Positions 34,617 to 50,648 are shown, counted from the stretch's first letter. The stretch is 64,000 nucleotides of DNA from an uncultured bacterium (GCA_949294095.1 CASFFZ010000001.1:434001-498000); one strand, 5' to 3'. Made by a program: numbers and translations. The notes: generated by a model not told the origin, from the letters alone.

Positions 34617-35725
34617 ATGAAAATAAATATTACTAAAGACACGCTCTTGGAAGGAATTCAAATTGTTTCTGCGGGGGTTTCTTCCCGCACTACGCTTCCG
34701 ATTTTGCATAACTTTTTAATGGAAGCGCAGGGAGGTAAATTAAAACTCGTCCGCACCGATATGGAAATGGCCACCATCCACTACGTAAACGCCGAAGTGG
34801 AAGAGGAAGGCAGCATTACCGTGCCGATTAAAGAATTTTCCGATATTATTAAAAATCTTCCCGACGATAAAGAGATTAACCTCTTTAGCGATGAAAACAA
34901 TAAATTTCATATCAAATCCGGCAAAAGCAAATTTTGGGTTATCGGTACGCCTAAATCCGAATATCCGGCTATTCCGGAAGTGGAACGCGCCAACAGCGTT
35001 TCTTTAGATCCGCTCTTGCTGCAGCAAATGATTGAAAAAACGGCTTTTTCCGCTTCCACGCAGGAAACCCGCTATATTTTAAACGGCTTACTGTGGAACA
35101 ATACCGCCGAAAAATTTGAAATTGTGGCCACGGACGGCGGCCGCTTGGCGGTAGCCTCGCACGAGGCGTTGCCCGGCAGCCAGGAATTTAAAATTATTAT
35201 TCCCACCAAAGTCTTAACGGAACTGTGCCGCTATATTACCATTGCCAAACCCGGCAAAGACAGTAAAATTGAAGTAAACGTGGCTTCCAACCAAGTCAGT
35301 TTTATGATGAACGAAACTACATTTATTTCGCGTTTGATTGAAGGAAATTTTCCGAACTATAAACAAGTCATCCCGACTAAGAAAAACATTGGTTTTGAAG
35401 TGTTTTCCAAAGAATTACTGGCTTCCACCCGCCGGGCGGCGTTGTGCGCGGGCGAATTTGGAAGCGTGGTGAAATATAAGCTTGAAAATAACGCGCTGAC
35501 GGTTTCTTCCAATTCTCAAAATATGGATTTTACCGACGAACTGCCGATTGAATATACGCAGGAAGCGTTTGATGCGGCCTTTAATCCGCAATATATTATT
35601 GACGTATTAAAAAATATTTCGTCGGAAAAAGTTTCGTTCTCGTTTATTAATGCGTCCCAGCCGGTGCTGATTGAGCCGGTGGGCGATGCGACGTTTAAAT
35701 ACGTTATTATGCCGGTGAGAGCGTA

Positions 35726-35726
<1 letters not shown>
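34617..35726 (+). CDS. dnaN: DNA polymerase III beta subunit (sliding clamp)
   Basis: A 369-aa protein with three clamp domains. It starts MKINITKDTLLEGIQIVSAGVSSRTTLPIL and ends in the conserved QPVLIEPVGDATFKYVIMPVRA. Typical internal blocks are TRYILNGLLW and VATDGGRLAVA. The ring tethers the replicative polymerase to DNA. Its stop overlaps the next ATG (TAATG). Confidence 0.98.
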
Positions 35727-38524
<2,798 letters not shown>

Positions 38525-38589
38525 CCGCTTCCGGGCGGTTTCAAACGCCGCCCGGAGCAACGATTTATCCGTAACAGGAGATATTTTTA

Positions 38590-41109
38590 ATGAGTGAAGA
38601 AACCAACAACCAGCCTCAAGCCCAAAACACCAATGTGGACTTGTTTGGCAACATCCAACAGCGCGACATCGCGGGCGAAATGCGCTCGTATTACATTGAC
38701 TACGCGATGAGTGTCATCGTCGGGCGCGCCTTGCCCGACGTGCGCGACGGCCTCAAACCCGTACACCGCCGCGTGTTGTATTCCATGAACGAAATGGGGT
38801 TAAAATACAATAAACCCTACAAAAAATCCGCCCGTGTGGTGGGCGACGTGTTGGGTAAATACCACCCGCACGGCGATACCGCCGTATACGATACGCTGGT
38901 GCGTATGGTGCAGGATTTTTCGCTGCGCAAGCCGCTTATTGACGGACAGGGCAACTTCGGCTCCATTGACGGCGACTCCGCCGCCGCCATGCGTTACACC
39001 GAATGCCGCCTGCAGCGCATCTCCGAAGAAATGCTGGGCGATTTGGATAAAGACACCGTCAAAATGATCCCCAACTACGACGGTTCGCTGATGGAGCCGT
39101 CCGTGCTGCCGGCCAAACTGCCGGCGCTGTTGGTCAACGGGTCTTCCGGTATCGCCGTCGGTATGGCCACCAACATTCCCACCCATAACCTGGGCGAAGT
39201 GTGCGACGGGATTATCGCCTACATCAAAAACCCGGATATTTCCACCAAAGAGATGATGAAAATCATCAAAGGGCCCGATTTCCCGACGGGGGCCATCATC
39301 CGCGGCACGAAAGGCATCTACGAGTATTTTGAAACGGGCCACGGCAGCGTCAAAGTGCAGGCCTCTACGGAAATTGAACAGCGCAAGAACGGGCGGGAAG
39401 CCATTATCGTAACGGCCATTCCGTACCAGGTCAACAAAACGGCGCTGATTGAAAGCATTGTCGGCTTGGTAAGAGACAAAAAGGTAACCGATATTTCCGA
39501 CATCCGCGACGAGTCGGACAGACGCGGCATGCGGCTGGTGATTGAAGTCAAACGCGACGGCAACGCCCAAGTGGTGCTGAACCACCTGTTCAAACACACC
39601 CAGCTGCAAACGTCGTTCCCGGTCAACATGCTGGCCATTGTGGACGGCCGCCCGCGGGTATTATCGCTCAAAGAAGTGATGAAGGCGTACGTCAAACACC
39701 GCCAGGAAATTGTTACCAACCGCACCAAATTTGATTTAAACAAAGCCCAAAAGCGCGAACATGTGCTCAACGGGTTGTTGGTGGCCATTGCCAATATGGA
39801 CGAAGTGGTGGCCATTATCCGCAAAGCCAAAGACCCGACGGAAGCCAAGTTTACCTTAATGTCGCGCTTTACGCTTTCGGAAGTGCAGGCGCAGGCCATT
39901 TTGGATATGCGCTTACACCAGCTGACCCAGCTGTCCGCCTTGGCGATTGAAAACGAACGCAAAGATTTGCTGAAGTTGATTGCCGATTTGCAGGACATTT
40001 TGGGCAACCCGCAGAAAATTTTGGACATCATTGTAGAAGAACTGCAGGAACTGAAAAAGGATTACGGCGACCCGCGCCGCACGGAAATCGGTTCGGACGT
40101 AACGGACTTCTCCATGGAAGATTTGATTGAGAAGGAAGACGTCGTCATTACCATCTCCAACGACGGCTACGCCAAACGCATTCCGCTTTCCACCTACAAG
40201 AGCCAAAACCGCGGCGGCAAAGGCATCATCGGCAGCCGCACAAAGGAAGAAGATTTTATTGAACATCTCTTCATTACTTCGTCGCACGCGACGATTTTGA
40301 TGTTTACCAACCGCGGCCGCGTGTTTGCGCTGCGCGCGTTTGAAATTCCCGAAGGAAACCGCCTCTCCAAAGGCAAAGCCATCGTGAACTTGCTGCAATT
40401 AACGGGCGAAGAAAAGGTAACCTCGGCGGTGGCGATTGAGGAATTCAACCCCAAACACTGCGACAATACGTACCTGACCATGTGCACCCGCTTTGGCAGC
40501 ATTAAACGCGTGGAACTGAGCGAATTTGCCAACATCCGCCGCACGGGCATTATTGCCATCGGCTTGGAAGAAGGCGACGTGCTCGTCGGCGTGCAGACCA
40601 CGCACGGCAAGTCGGATATTATCGTAGCCACCAAGAACGGCAAATCCATCCGCTTTGACGAAAACCAGGTACGCAGCATGGGCCGCCCGGCCAAGGGTGT
40701 GCGCGCCATCAATCTGGCGCAAGGCGACGTAGTGGTGGGGATGGAACAGGCCCCGGCCGATGAACCGCAGCCCGATGTGCTGTCCGTCTGTGAAAACGGC
40801 TTTGGCAAACGCACCGAATTCAGCGAATACAAACGCCAAAACCGCGGCGGCATGGGCGTCATTACCATCAAAACCAGCGCCCGCAACGGCTCGGTCGTAG
40901 GCATTAAGCTGGTGGACGAAAGCAAAGACCTGATGATCGTAACCGAAAAAGGCATGACCATCCGCGTGCGCTGTGCAGACATTCGCTCCGTCAGCCGCAA
41001 CGCCCAAGGCGTCACGCTGGCCAAGCTCGAACCCGGCGACAAGATCGCCCGCATTGCGCCCGTCGTCAAAGACGACGAGGAGCACGAACCGGAAGAAGCT
41101 TCCAAATAG
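38590..41109 (+). CDS. gyrA: DNA gyrase subunit A
   Basis: An 839-aa protein. The catalytic Tyr is in [11 protein letters not shown] (Tyr136). The quinolone-determining region reads [11 protein letters not shown], with Thr where E. coli has Ser83. The C-terminal beta-pinwheel holds a GyrA-box-like QNRGGKG motif, consistent with gyrase rather than topoisomerase IV, and a second copy QNRGGMG. GyrA cuts and passes DNA to add negative supercoils. An AGGAG site precedes the ATG. It lies 66 nt after gyrB. Confidence 0.98.
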   Translation: MSEETNNQPQAQNTNVDLFGNIQQRDIAGEMRSYYIDYAMSVIVGRALPDVRDGLKPVHRRVLYSMNEMGLKYNKPYKKSARVVGDVLGKYHPHGDTAVYDTLVRMVQDFSLRKPLIDGQGNFGSIDGDSAAAMRYTECRLQRISEEMLGDLDKDTVKMIPNYDGSLMEPSVLPAKLPALLVNGSSGIAVGMATNIPTHNLGEVCDGIIAYIKNPDISTKEMMKIIKGPDFPTGAIIRGTKGIYEYFETGHGSVKVQASTEIEQRKNGREAIIVTAIPYQVNKTALIESIVGLVRDKKVTDISDIRDESDRRGMRLVIEVKRDGNAQVVLNHLFKHTQLQTSFPVNMLAIVDGRPRVLSLKEVMKAYVKHRQEIVTNRTKFDLNKAQKREHVLNGLLVAIANMDEVVAIIRKAKDPTEAKFTLMSRFTLSEVQAQAILDMRLHQLTQLSALAIENERKDLLKLIADLQDILGNPQKILDIIVEELQELKKDYGDPRRTEIGSDVTDFSMEDLIEKEDVVITISNDGYAKRIPLSTYKSQNRGGKGIIGSRTKEEDFIEHLFITSSHATILMFTNRGRVFALRAFEIPEGNRLSKGKAIVNLLQLTGEEKVTSAVAIEEFNPKHCDNTYLTMCTRFGSIKRVELSEFANIRRTGIIAIGLEEGDVLVGVQTTHGKSDIIVATKNGKSIRFDENQVRSMGRPAKGVRAINLAQGDVVVGMEQAPADEPQPDVLSVCENGFGKRTEFSEYKRQNRGGMGVITIKTSARNGSVVGIKLVDESKDLMIVTEKGMTIRVRCADIRSVSRNAQGVTLAKLEPGDKIARIAPVVKDDEEHEPEEASK

Positions 41110-41132
41110 CGTTTTTCCGTTCGGTTCGTTTT

Positions 41133-41165
41133 ATCCGCCCCCGAAATGGGGGCGGATTTTTGTTT
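41133..41165 (+). terminator. Terminator after gyrA
   Basis: ATCCGCCCCC-GAAAT-GGGGGCGGAT followed by TTTTTGTTT. This is a strong intrinsic terminator. Confidence 0.92.
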
Positions 41166-41271
41166 AAAAAACGGGCTCCGCCCGGACGAAGTTTGATTAG
41201 CTTACCGCGCGGTAAAAAAAGGTTTACAACCGCCCCAGAAAGTGCTATAAAAGTAAGAGGGGAATTTTGTT

Positions 41272-42735
41272 ATGAGAACCAATCCGCACATTTTAGAAAT
41301 CAATACGCGCTCCTGGCTCAAACGCCTGGAAGCGCGCTATGGGCATCCCCTTACTTTGGACCAAGTGCCGGATGAGTATTGGCAGCGGGCCAAAGATTTA
41401 GGGTTTGACGCGATTTGGTTTATGGGGGTATGGAAATTGAGCCCGGCCGCCGAGCAGATTGCACGCTCCAACCCGGACATACAGGCCCAAATCCGCGCCA
41501 TTAAACCGGATTTTAAGCCGGAAGACATCACGGCCTCGCCGTATGCCGTGTACGAATACACCGTGGATGAAGTGTTGGGGGGCAACGCGGCGTTGGCCGC
41601 CCTGCGCGGCAAATTAAACGCGCTGGGGATTAATTTACTGTTGGATTTCGTGGGTAACCATACCGCCATCGACAGCCCGACGGTTACGTCTGACCCGGAT
41701 TTGTACATCAACACCGGCACACAGGCGCCGCATGCGCATCAGGATTGGTTTTTCAAAAATGCAAACGGCGTTTACATCGCCCACGGGAGAGACCCGTATT
41801 TCGCCCCGTGGACGGATACGGCGCAGCTCAACTATTTCAACCCCAAAACCCGCGAATTTATGCTTAAAAACCTGTTGCACGTGGCAGATTTGTGCGACGG
41901 GGTGCGCTGCGATATGGCGATGCTGTCGCTCAACAAAGTCCAGCGCGATACGTGGTGGGAATTTATTGGCGGCAATCTGCCCAAAGAAGAATTTTGGCAG
42001 CAGGCGCTGACAGCCGTGCACGACAAACACCCCGAATTTATTTTTATTGCCGAAGTATATTGGGGATTGGAGTGGGATATTCAGGAACTGGGTTTTGATT
42101 ATACCTACGATAAAGTATTATATGACCGGCTGCGCTTTTCCAATGCCGAGAACATCAAAGGCCATTTAGGCGCCGAACATTTGTTCCAAATGCGCTCCAT
42201 CCGCTTTACGGCCAACCACGACGAAGAAGAAAGCTTAAAAGCCTTCGGGAAAGAAAAATCCCTCGCCGCCAGCACCATTATTGCCACCCTTCCCGGCGCG
42301 CGGATGTTCCATTTATTCCAGCTGTTGGGCCGCCCGGAACGGATGCCCATTCAGTACATTAAAGACGATTTCCAAGCCAATATGGAAGTGGCCCAATACT
42401 ACGAAAAATTGCTTCATATTGCGTCTGACCCGGCGTTTCACGGCGGGCAATGGACATTGCGGGATGTAGCGGCCATAGCGATGGGCGACGATTCCAACCG
42501 CAACATCCTGGCTTGGCAGTGGAAACAGCGCAATACCGGCAAGCTGATTGTGATTAACTACAGCGGTGCACCGGCCAACGGGCGGCTTTCCATGAAAGGC
42601 GTGTACGGCCAAGACAGCCAGATTACGGAGGAGCTGACCGGCGAAAAAATTACCGTTACGCCGCAATCGCTTTCGCAAGGGTATGAGCTGCATTTAAAGC
42701 CCTATGAAAGCAAAATTTTTACGTACGCCGTATAA
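41272..42735 (+). CDS. GH13 alpha-amylase-family protein
   Basis: A 487-aa (beta/alpha)8-barrel enzyme with the four GH13 motifs: DFVGNH, GVRCDMAML with nucleophile Asp214, FIAEVYW with acid/base Glu261, and FTANHDEE with Asp317. A C-terminal beta domain follows (LAWQWKQRNTGKLIVINYSG). No signal peptide is seen, so it probably acts on glycogen or maltodextrin in the cytoplasm. The long unusual insertion EQIARSNPDIQAQIR near residue 70 and the NHDEEE ending in place of NHDQ or NHDN set it apart from standard amylases. AGAGGGG precedes the ATG. Confidence 0.88.
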   Translation: MRTNPHILEINTRSWLKRLEARYGHPLTLDQVPDEYWQRAKDLGFDAIWFMGVWKLSPAAEQIARSNPDIQAQIRAIKPDFKPEDITASPYAVYEYTVDEVLGGNAALAALRGKLNALGINLLLDFVGNHTAIDSPTVTSDPDLYINTGTQAPHAHQDWFFKNANGVYIAHGRDPYFAPWTDTAQLNYFNPKTREFMLKNLLHVADLCDGVRCDMAMLSLNKVQRDTWWEFIGGNLPKEEFWQQALTAVHDKHPEFIFIAEVYWGLEWDIQELGFDYTYDKVLYDRLRFSNAENIKGHLGAEHLFQMRSIRFTANHDEEESLKAFGKEKSLAASTIIATLPGARMFHLFQLLGRPERMPIQYIKDDFQANMEVAQYYEKLLHIASDPAFHGGQWTLRDVAAIAMGDDSNRNILAWQWKQRNTGKLIVINYSGAPANGRLSMKGVYGQDSQITEELTGEKITVTPQSLSQGYELHLKPYESKIFTYAV

Positions 42736-42742
42736 CACAAAA

Positions 42743-42768
42743 AACCCCGCTTCCCGGCGGGGTTTTTT
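42743..42768 (+). terminator. Terminator after GH13 gene
   Basis: AACCCCGC/GCGGGGTT stem with a 6-nt loop and six T, 8 nt past the stop codon. Confidence 0.9.
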
Positions 42769-42937
42769 ATGCCCGCGCGCGTGCTTATTTTTCTTCGTAG
42801 GAAAACGCCCCGCAACGGCTTTAGATTTACTACAATAAAAGAAAGCGGTATTTTGGTTTCGCCAAGATAGCTTTTTTGGTGAAAGTTTTTTATAATATAA
42901 ATATACTTACCGCTCGGTAAACAAACCGGGGGAAACC

Positions 42938-43195
42938 ATGGCGCTGGGGCCATTTACCAAGCAAGACCATTTGGAAATTACGACGTTAGGGATGGAGTTT
43001 GCCGTGTCCGAAATATTAGGTGCGGGCGCGGGGTATTGGCTGGATCAGCGGTGGGGAACTTCTCCGTGGATGTTGCTGGCGGGGGCGGGGGCCGGGTTTG
43101 CGCTGGGGCTGTATCAAGTTATCCGCGGCGCGGGCCAAATGTCCCGCAAGAAAACAAATTTGAGAAAGGTAGAAAAAGAAGATGGACGTCGCTGA
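42938..43195 (+). CDS. AtpZ/AtpI-like small membrane protein of the ATP synthase operon
   Basis: An 85-aa protein with two hydrophobic segments (about 20-36 and 44-62) and the pattern GAGAGYWLDQRWGTSPWMLLAGAGAGFALGLYQVI, typical of the gene-1/AtpZ family. Such proteins assist ATP synthase assembly or Mg2+/Ca2+ supply. It overlaps atpB by 14 nt. A TATAAT at 42891-42896 may be the operon promoter, though no clear -35 is present. Confidence 0.82.
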   Translation: MALGPFTKQDHLEITTLGMEFAVSEILGAGAGYWLDQRWGTSPWMLLAGAGAGFALGLYQVIRGAGQMSRKKTNLRKVEKEDGRR

Positions 43196-43943
43196 AATTA
43201 TTGCACACCATATTTTGGATCACGATTGGGGGGTTACGCTGGACGGTCTGCGCCTGCCGATTACCACACATTCCGTTACCTTGATGGCGATAAGCGTGGT
43301 ATTGTTGTTGGGGCTTTCGTGGATTGCCCGCTTGGGGCCCAGCCGCGCAGGGCGCCTGCTGACGACCTTGATGGAAGAATACGTTTCGTTTATACGGGAC
43401 GGCATTGTCCTGCCTAATATGGGCAAAGAAGGAAAGAGCTTCCTGCCGTATTTTTGCACCTTGTTTTTGTTTGTGCTGTGCAGTGCGTTGGCGGGGCTGA
43501 TTCCCAATATGAAAACTGCCACTGCCAACATTTCCGTTACCGCCGCGCTGGCGTTGTGCTCGGGCGGGCTGATCTTATATTGCGGGCTTAAATTTCACGG
43601 CCCGATCGGGTTTTTAAAAGGGTTTATTCCGTCCGGCACGCCGGGCTGGCTGGTGCCGCTTATTTTCCCGCTGGAAGTAGTCAGTATGATCATCAAAGTA
43701 TGCGTACTGGCGATTCGTCTTTTTGCCAATATGCTTTCGGGGCATATGGTGCTGATTTGCTTGCTGCTTATTATTTTTGTAGTCGGACAGATGCACATTG
43801 CCGCAGGGGCGGGCGCGCTGCTGCCGGCCATGGGGTTGGAACTTTTTATGACGTGTCTGGAACTGCTGGTGGCGTTTTTGCAGGCGTATGTATTTACGCT
43901 GTTAACCAGCATTTTTGCCGGATCGGTCATTCATACGCATTGA
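43182..43943 (+). CDS. atpB: ATP synthase F0 subunit a
   Basis: A 253-aa integral membrane protein with the essential Arg in LAIRLFANMLSGHMV (about residue 180) and the last-helix pattern ELLVAFLQAYVFTLLTSIFAG. Subunit a forms the two ion half-channels against the c-ring. The GTTRPL-like region is reduced as in many anaerobes. It starts inside the preceding gene. Confidence 0.97.
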   Translation: MDVAEIIAHHILDHDWGVTLDGLRLPITTHSVTLMAISVVLLLGLSWIARLGPSRAGRLLTTLMEEYVSFIRDGIVLPNMGKEGKSFLPYFCTLFLFVLCSALAGLIPNMKTATANISVTAALALCSGGLILYCGLKFHGPIGFLKGFIPSGTPGWLVPLIFPLEVVSMIIKVCVLAIRLFANMLSGHMVLICLLLIIFVVGQMHIAAGAGALLPAMGLELFMTCLELLVAFLQAYVFTLLTSIFAGSVIHTH

Positions 43944-43990
43944 TTTAAAAAATCTAGCAACAGGGCTTTGGCCCAAAAGGAGAAAAACAT

Positions 43991-44221
43991 ATGGAACTCG
44001 TAGCACTGAAATATATTGCCGCTGGCCTGGGCGCCGGTTTAGTTGTGATCGGAGCGGGGTTGGGATTAGGTAAAATCGGTAACGCTGCGTTGGAAGGGAT
44101 TGCCCGCCAGCCGGAAGCCGGTGCCGATTTGCGCTCTACGATGATTGTAATCGCCGCGTTGTTGGAAGGCGCCGCCATGTTGGGGCTGGTAATCTGCCTG
44201 TTGACGCTGGTGCTCAAATAA
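43991..44221 (+). CDS. atpE: ATP synthase F0 subunit c
   Basis: A 76-aa hairpin of two helices joined by the polar loop ARQPEA. The ion-binding carboxylate is Glu59 in AALLEGAAM. Compared with the Na+-type c subunit of Ilyobacter (Gln32, Glu65, Ser66), the matching positions here are Leu26, Glu59 and Gly60, so the Na+ ligands are missing and H+ coupling is more likely. An AAGGAG site lies ahead of the ATG. Confidence 0.97.
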   Translation: MELVALKYIAAGLGAGLVVIGAGLGLGKIGNAALEGIARQPEAGADLRSTMIVIAALLEGAAMLGLVICLLTLVLK

Positions 44222-44241
44222 TCCGTTAGGACGAAAAACGT

Positions 44242-44736
44242 ATGGAAGATTTGTTAAAGCCGGACTACGGCGTGCTGGTACTGACCGTCTGCAACTTTTT
44301 ACTGTTGGTGTATTTGCTCAAGAAATTTGCGTGGAACCTCATTATTGGCGGGTTGGAGAAACGCGAACAGCAAATTGCCGACGATAAAAAGCAGGCGCAG
44401 GACGCCCGCGCCGCCGCGGAAACGCTCAAGCAGGAGTTGGATGCGAAATTGGCCCAGATTTCCGAAGAAGCCTCCAAACGGATGGCGGAAGCGGTAAAAA
44501 TCGGAGAAAAGCAGAAAGAGCAAATTCTTTCCGCCGCCAAAGAACAGTCCGACCGGCTGTTGGCGCAGGCCAAAGCGCAAATTGAAGCGGAAAAGAACAA
44601 AGCGCTCGCGGACGTGCGGGGCGAAATTGCCCGTACGGCGGTGCTGGCTGCCTCTAAAGTGGTACAGCAGCAGATGAGCGAAGCGTCCGCCAAGAGCGTG
44701 GTAGACCGCGTGTTGGAAGAAATAAAAGCGAAGTAA
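44242..44736 (+). CDS. atpF: ATP synthase F0 subunit b
   Basis: A 164-aa protein with an N-terminal membrane anchor (VLVLTVCNFLLLVYLLKKFAW) and a long Ala/Glu/Lys/Gln-rich coiled coil (KKQAQDARAAAETLKQELDAKL). It forms the peripheral stalk joining F0 to F1 via the delta subunit, encoded 2 nt downstream. Confidence 0.95.
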   Translation: MEDLLKPDYGVLVLTVCNFLLLVYLLKKFAWNLIIGGLEKREQQIADDKKQAQDARAAAETLKQELDAKLAQISEEASKRMAEAVKIGEKQKEQILSAAKEQSDRLLAQAKAQIEAEKNKALADVRGEIARTAVLAASKVVQQQMSEASAKSVVDRVLEEIKAK

Positions 44737-44738
44737 CT

Positions 44739-45266
44739 ATGAACAGTTCAGACAGACTAGCGGTGCAGCGTTATGCCGCCGCCTATAACGATTTAAGCGC
44801 TACGAACGAACAAGCCCAGCGCCGCGCACAGGATTTGCGCGCCGCGCAAGAGGCGCTTTCGTCCGTACGGGAGGTAATGACCAGCCCCCGCGTAACCGCC
44901 CGGCAAAAAAAGCAGGCGGTGCGTGCCGCGCTTTCCCAAGCGCCGGAGACGGCGTCGTTTGTGGAACTGTTAATTGACGCAAAACGTTACCCGCTTTTAG
45001 AGGCCGTTACCCGCCGCGTGGGGGAATTGTTAGACGAGCGGATGGGTATTTTGCGTGCGGAAGTGGTGTCGGCCCGCGCGCTGAGCCCCGAGCAGAAAAA
45101 ACAAACGCAAGAGGCCCTATCGGCGCGTTACGGCGCGAAGGTGGAGGCGTCTTTTTCGGTTGACCCGACGCTGTTGGGCGGTCTGAAAATGACTTGCCGG
45201 GGGGAACTGATAGACGGCAGCTTGCAGGGGCGGCTTATGAAACTGCAAGAAGAGTTGACACATTAA
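44739..45266 (+). CDS. atpH: ATP synthase F1 subunit delta
   Basis: A 175-aa protein: an N-terminal helical domain (LAVQRYAAAYNDLS, then FVELLIDAKRYPLLEAVTRRV) and the C-terminal domain with the family pattern VDPTLLGGLKMTCRGELIDGSLQGRLMKLQEEL. It caps F1 and binds subunit b. Order and length are standard. Confidence 0.95.
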   Translation: MNSSDRLAVQRYAAAYNDLSATNEQAQRRAQDLRAAQEALSSVREVMTSPRVTARQKKQAVRAALSQAPETASFVELLIDAKRYPLLEAVTRRVGELLDERMGILRAEVVSARALSPEQKKQTQEALSARYGAKVEASFSVDPTLLGGLKMTCRGELIDGSLQGRLMKLQEELTH

Positions 45267-46814
<1,548 letters not shown>

Positions 46815-47753
46815 ATGGACGCGAAAACGAAAAAGAAATACTTGGTTACCGGCGGCGCCGGATTTATCGGCAGCAATATCGCCAAAACCTTGGAAGCCCA
46901 AGGCCATGAAGTAACGGTCATGGACGATTTTTCCAAGAACGGACATTTCAAAAACCTGATCGGGTTCAAAGGCGACGTCATCACCGCGGATTTGTTTGAA
47001 TACATGCCCACGGATATGTATTTTGACGCCATCTTTCACGAAGCCGCCATTACCGATACGACGGTAATGGATCAGAAAGCCATGATGGAACAAAACGTGG
47101 AAGCCTTTAAAAACCTGCTGAACTTTGCCGCGGAAAACGAAATAAAAAAAGTGATTTACGCTTCTTCCGCCGCCACGTACGGCAACGGCCCCGTGCCCAA
47201 TGTGGAAACGCAGCCCACGCACCCGGAAAACGTATACGGTTTTTCCAAAGTGATTATGGATAACGTGGCCCGCCAATTTGCCGAAGACAATAACGACATG
47301 ACCATCATCGGCCTGCGCTATTTCAACGTCTACGGCCCCGGGGAATACTATAAAGGCAAAATGGCCAGCATGGTATACCAGCTTTACAACCAGATGAAAG
47401 CCGGCAAACGCCCGCGCGTATTCAAATACGGCGAACAACAGCGCGATTTTGTGTACGTAAAAGATATTGTCAAAATCAACCTCTGCGCGCTCAACAACGG
47501 CAAAGAAACCGGCGTCTACAACGCCGCCACCGGCATTCCGCGCGACTATAACGCCATCATTGCCTGCCTGAACAAAGAGCTCGGCACCAACCTGGAACCG
47601 GAATACATCGACAACCCGTATCCGTTCTTCCAGCTTAAAACGCAGGCGGATATGACGCTGGCCAAGGAAAAACTCGGCTACGAGCCGGACTACTCGCTGG
47701 AAGCGGGTATCGCCGACTATGTGTCTATCCTGGAAGGACGCAACAGCAAATAA
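46815..47753 (+). CDS. hldD: ADP-heptose 6-epimerase-like (HldD/RfaD) NAD-dependent epimerase
   Basis: A 312-aa extended short-chain dehydrogenase. It has the Rossmann glycine motif GGAGFIGSN (residues 13-21), FHEAAITDTTVMDQ, YASSAATYGNG, catalytic Tyr/Lys in VYGFSKVIMD and the HldD-specific GLRYFNVYGPGEYYKGKMASMVYQL and QQRDFVYVKDIVK. HldD makes ADP-L-glycero-D-manno-heptose for LPS inner core. It lies between atpA and atpG with gaps of 0 and 9 nt, so it is a true member of the atp operon. UDP-sugar epimerase activity is a weaker alternative. Confidence 0.85.
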   Translation: MDAKTKKKYLVTGGAGFIGSNIAKTLEAQGHEVTVMDDFSKNGHFKNLIGFKGDVITADLFEYMPTDMYFDAIFHEAAITDTTVMDQKAMMEQNVEAFKNLLNFAAENEIKKVIYASSAATYGNGPVPNVETQPTHPENVYGFSKVIMDNVARQFAEDNNDMTIIGLRYFNVYGPGEYYKGKMASMVYQLYNQMKAGKRPRVFKYGEQQRDFVYVKDIVKINLCALNNGKETGVYNAATGIPRDYNAIIACLNKELGTNLEPEYIDNPYPFFQLKTQADMTLAKEKLGYEPDYSLEAGIADYVSILEGRNSK

Positions 47754-47762
47754 GGAATTGTC

Positions 47763-48665
47763 ATGGAATCACTTAGGGACATACGGCAAAATATAAAAGC
47801 CATCAAATCCACGCAGCAGATTATGCAGACGATGAAGATGATCTCCAGCGCCCGCATCCGCCGCGCCCAGGAAGCGATGGAAGCCGCCCGCCCGTTCGCC
47901 AAGAAAATGTTGGAAATGGTGGACGATTTGAAACAAGACATTTTAGCGATGCCGCAGCCCGACGAAGGAGAAAGCTGGGAAGGGCGATTTTTCGTAAACA
48001 AAACGGGAGATCCCCGCAAAATCGGGCTGCTGGTTATCACCGGGGATAAGGGGCTGGCCGGCTCTTTTAACGCGGTGATTTTGCGCAGCGTCTTGCAGTT
48101 TTTAAAAGAACACAAAGACAAAGAAATTTTTGTTTTTGCGGTGGGCAAAAAAGGACGTGATTTCCTCGCCCGGTTAAAAATGCCCCGGCTGCATTTGGCC
48201 TATGAAAGCGTGGGGATTTTTCCCAAGGTGTCGTACGCGCACGCCGAGCTGTTGGGAGAAGCGGTTTTAAAGACGTTTTTTGAACAGAAATTAGGCAGCG
48301 TTACGCTGATTTATAACGACTTTAAATCCTTGGCCAGCCAGAACTTGGTGGAACAGAAAATCCTGCCGTTTGACTTTGAAGCGATTGCCCAAGATCGGGA
48401 AGAAAGCGACTTTCTGTTTGAGCCGGGCATGCTGGAAATTTTCAAACAGTTGGTGCCGCGGCTCTTTAAAGCCAACATGTACCGCTTTTTGCTGGAATCC
48501 CAAGCGGCCAACTTGGCGGCCACAATGAACGCCATGGACGCCGCCAGCAAAAACGCAGGCGAACTGGTTACCGCGCTGGGCGTGAAGCTCAACAAAGTGC
48601 GCCAGGCGGGCATTACCAACGAAATTTTGGATATTGTCAACGGAGCGGAAGCTCTTAACAGTTAA
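47763..48665 (+). CDS. atpG: ATP synthase F1 subunit gamma
   Basis: A 300-aa protein with the N-terminal helix SLRDIRQNIKAIKSTQQIMQTMKMISSARIRRAQEAM and the C-terminal helix ASKNAGELVTALGVKLNKVRQAGITNEILDIVNGAEAL that together form the rotor shaft. It is separated from atpA by hldD. Confidence 0.96.
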   Translation: MESLRDIRQNIKAIKSTQQIMQTMKMISSARIRRAQEAMEAARPFAKKMLEMVDDLKQDILAMPQPDEGESWEGRFFVNKTGDPRKIGLLVITGDKGLAGSFNAVILRSVLQFLKEHKDKEIFVFAVGKKGRDFLARLKMPRLHLAYESVGIFPKVSYAHAELLGEAVLKTFFEQKLGSVTLIYNDFKSLASQNLVEQKILPFDFEAIAQDREESDFLFEPGMLEIFKQLVPRLFKANMYRFLLESQAANLAATMNAMDAASKNAGELVTALGVKLNKVRQAGITNEILDIVNGAEALNS

Positions 48666-48670
48666 TTTAA

Positions 48671-50104
<1,434 letters not shown>

Positions 50105-50107
50105 GCT

Positions 50108-50518
50108 ATGTCCAAAAAACTGACCCTGAACCTGATTACGCCGGAAAAACAACTCATCTCCAACCGGGAAGCCGATATGGTGGTCTTGCCCGCTTTGCTG
50201 GGGGAGATGGGCATTTTGCCCGGGCACATCAAAACCATTGTGCAGCTGGGTATGGGTTCGCTGCGTTATAAAAACGACGGCAAGGAAGAAGAATTCGCCG
50301 TACTGGGCGGCTTTGCCGAGGTGTTGCATAACGTGGTTAACGTGTTTGCGGAAGGGGCGGATTTGGCCGACGAAATTGATGAAGAAGTGGAAAAACAGAA
50401 AATCAAAGCCGTCAAAGAATCGCTCTCCCGCAAAGATGCCGATATTGATTTTGAACTGGCTGAAATTGAAATCAAGCAGGCCATTGCACGCATGAAAGTA
50501 AAAAAGAGACATATGTAA
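50108..50518 (+). CDS. atpC: ATP synthase F1 subunit epsilon
   Basis: A 136-aa protein. The N-terminal beta barrel (LNLITPEKQLISNREADMVVLPALLGEMGILPGHIKTIVQL) carries the family core, and a C-terminal helical hairpin follows. It couples rotation to F1 and can inhibit ATP hydrolysis. It is the last gene of the operon. Confidence 0.95.
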   Translation: MSKKLTLNLITPEKQLISNREADMVVLPALLGEMGILPGHIKTIVQLGMGSLRYKNDGKEEEFAVLGGFAEVLHNVVNVFAEGADLADEIDEEVEKQKIKAVKESLSRKDADIDFELAEIEIKQAIARMKVKKRHM

Positions 50519-50534
50519 CTTTTGTTTCCGGACG

Positions 50535-50562
50535 AAGCCCCGCAGGCCTGCGGGGCTTTTTT
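50535..50562 (+). terminator. Terminator of the ATP synthase operon
   Basis: 11-bp perfect stem AAGCCCCGCAG/CTGCGGGGCTT with a 2-nt gap, followed by TTTT. It lies 17 nt past the atpC stop. Confidence 0.93.
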
Positions 50563-50648
50563 GTGGGCGGAGCATCCCCCAGAGGGGATATTGATTTGTT
50601 TTTTTGTTTTTTATACATTAAAATATATCTTAAAGGATAGGGGAGCCT

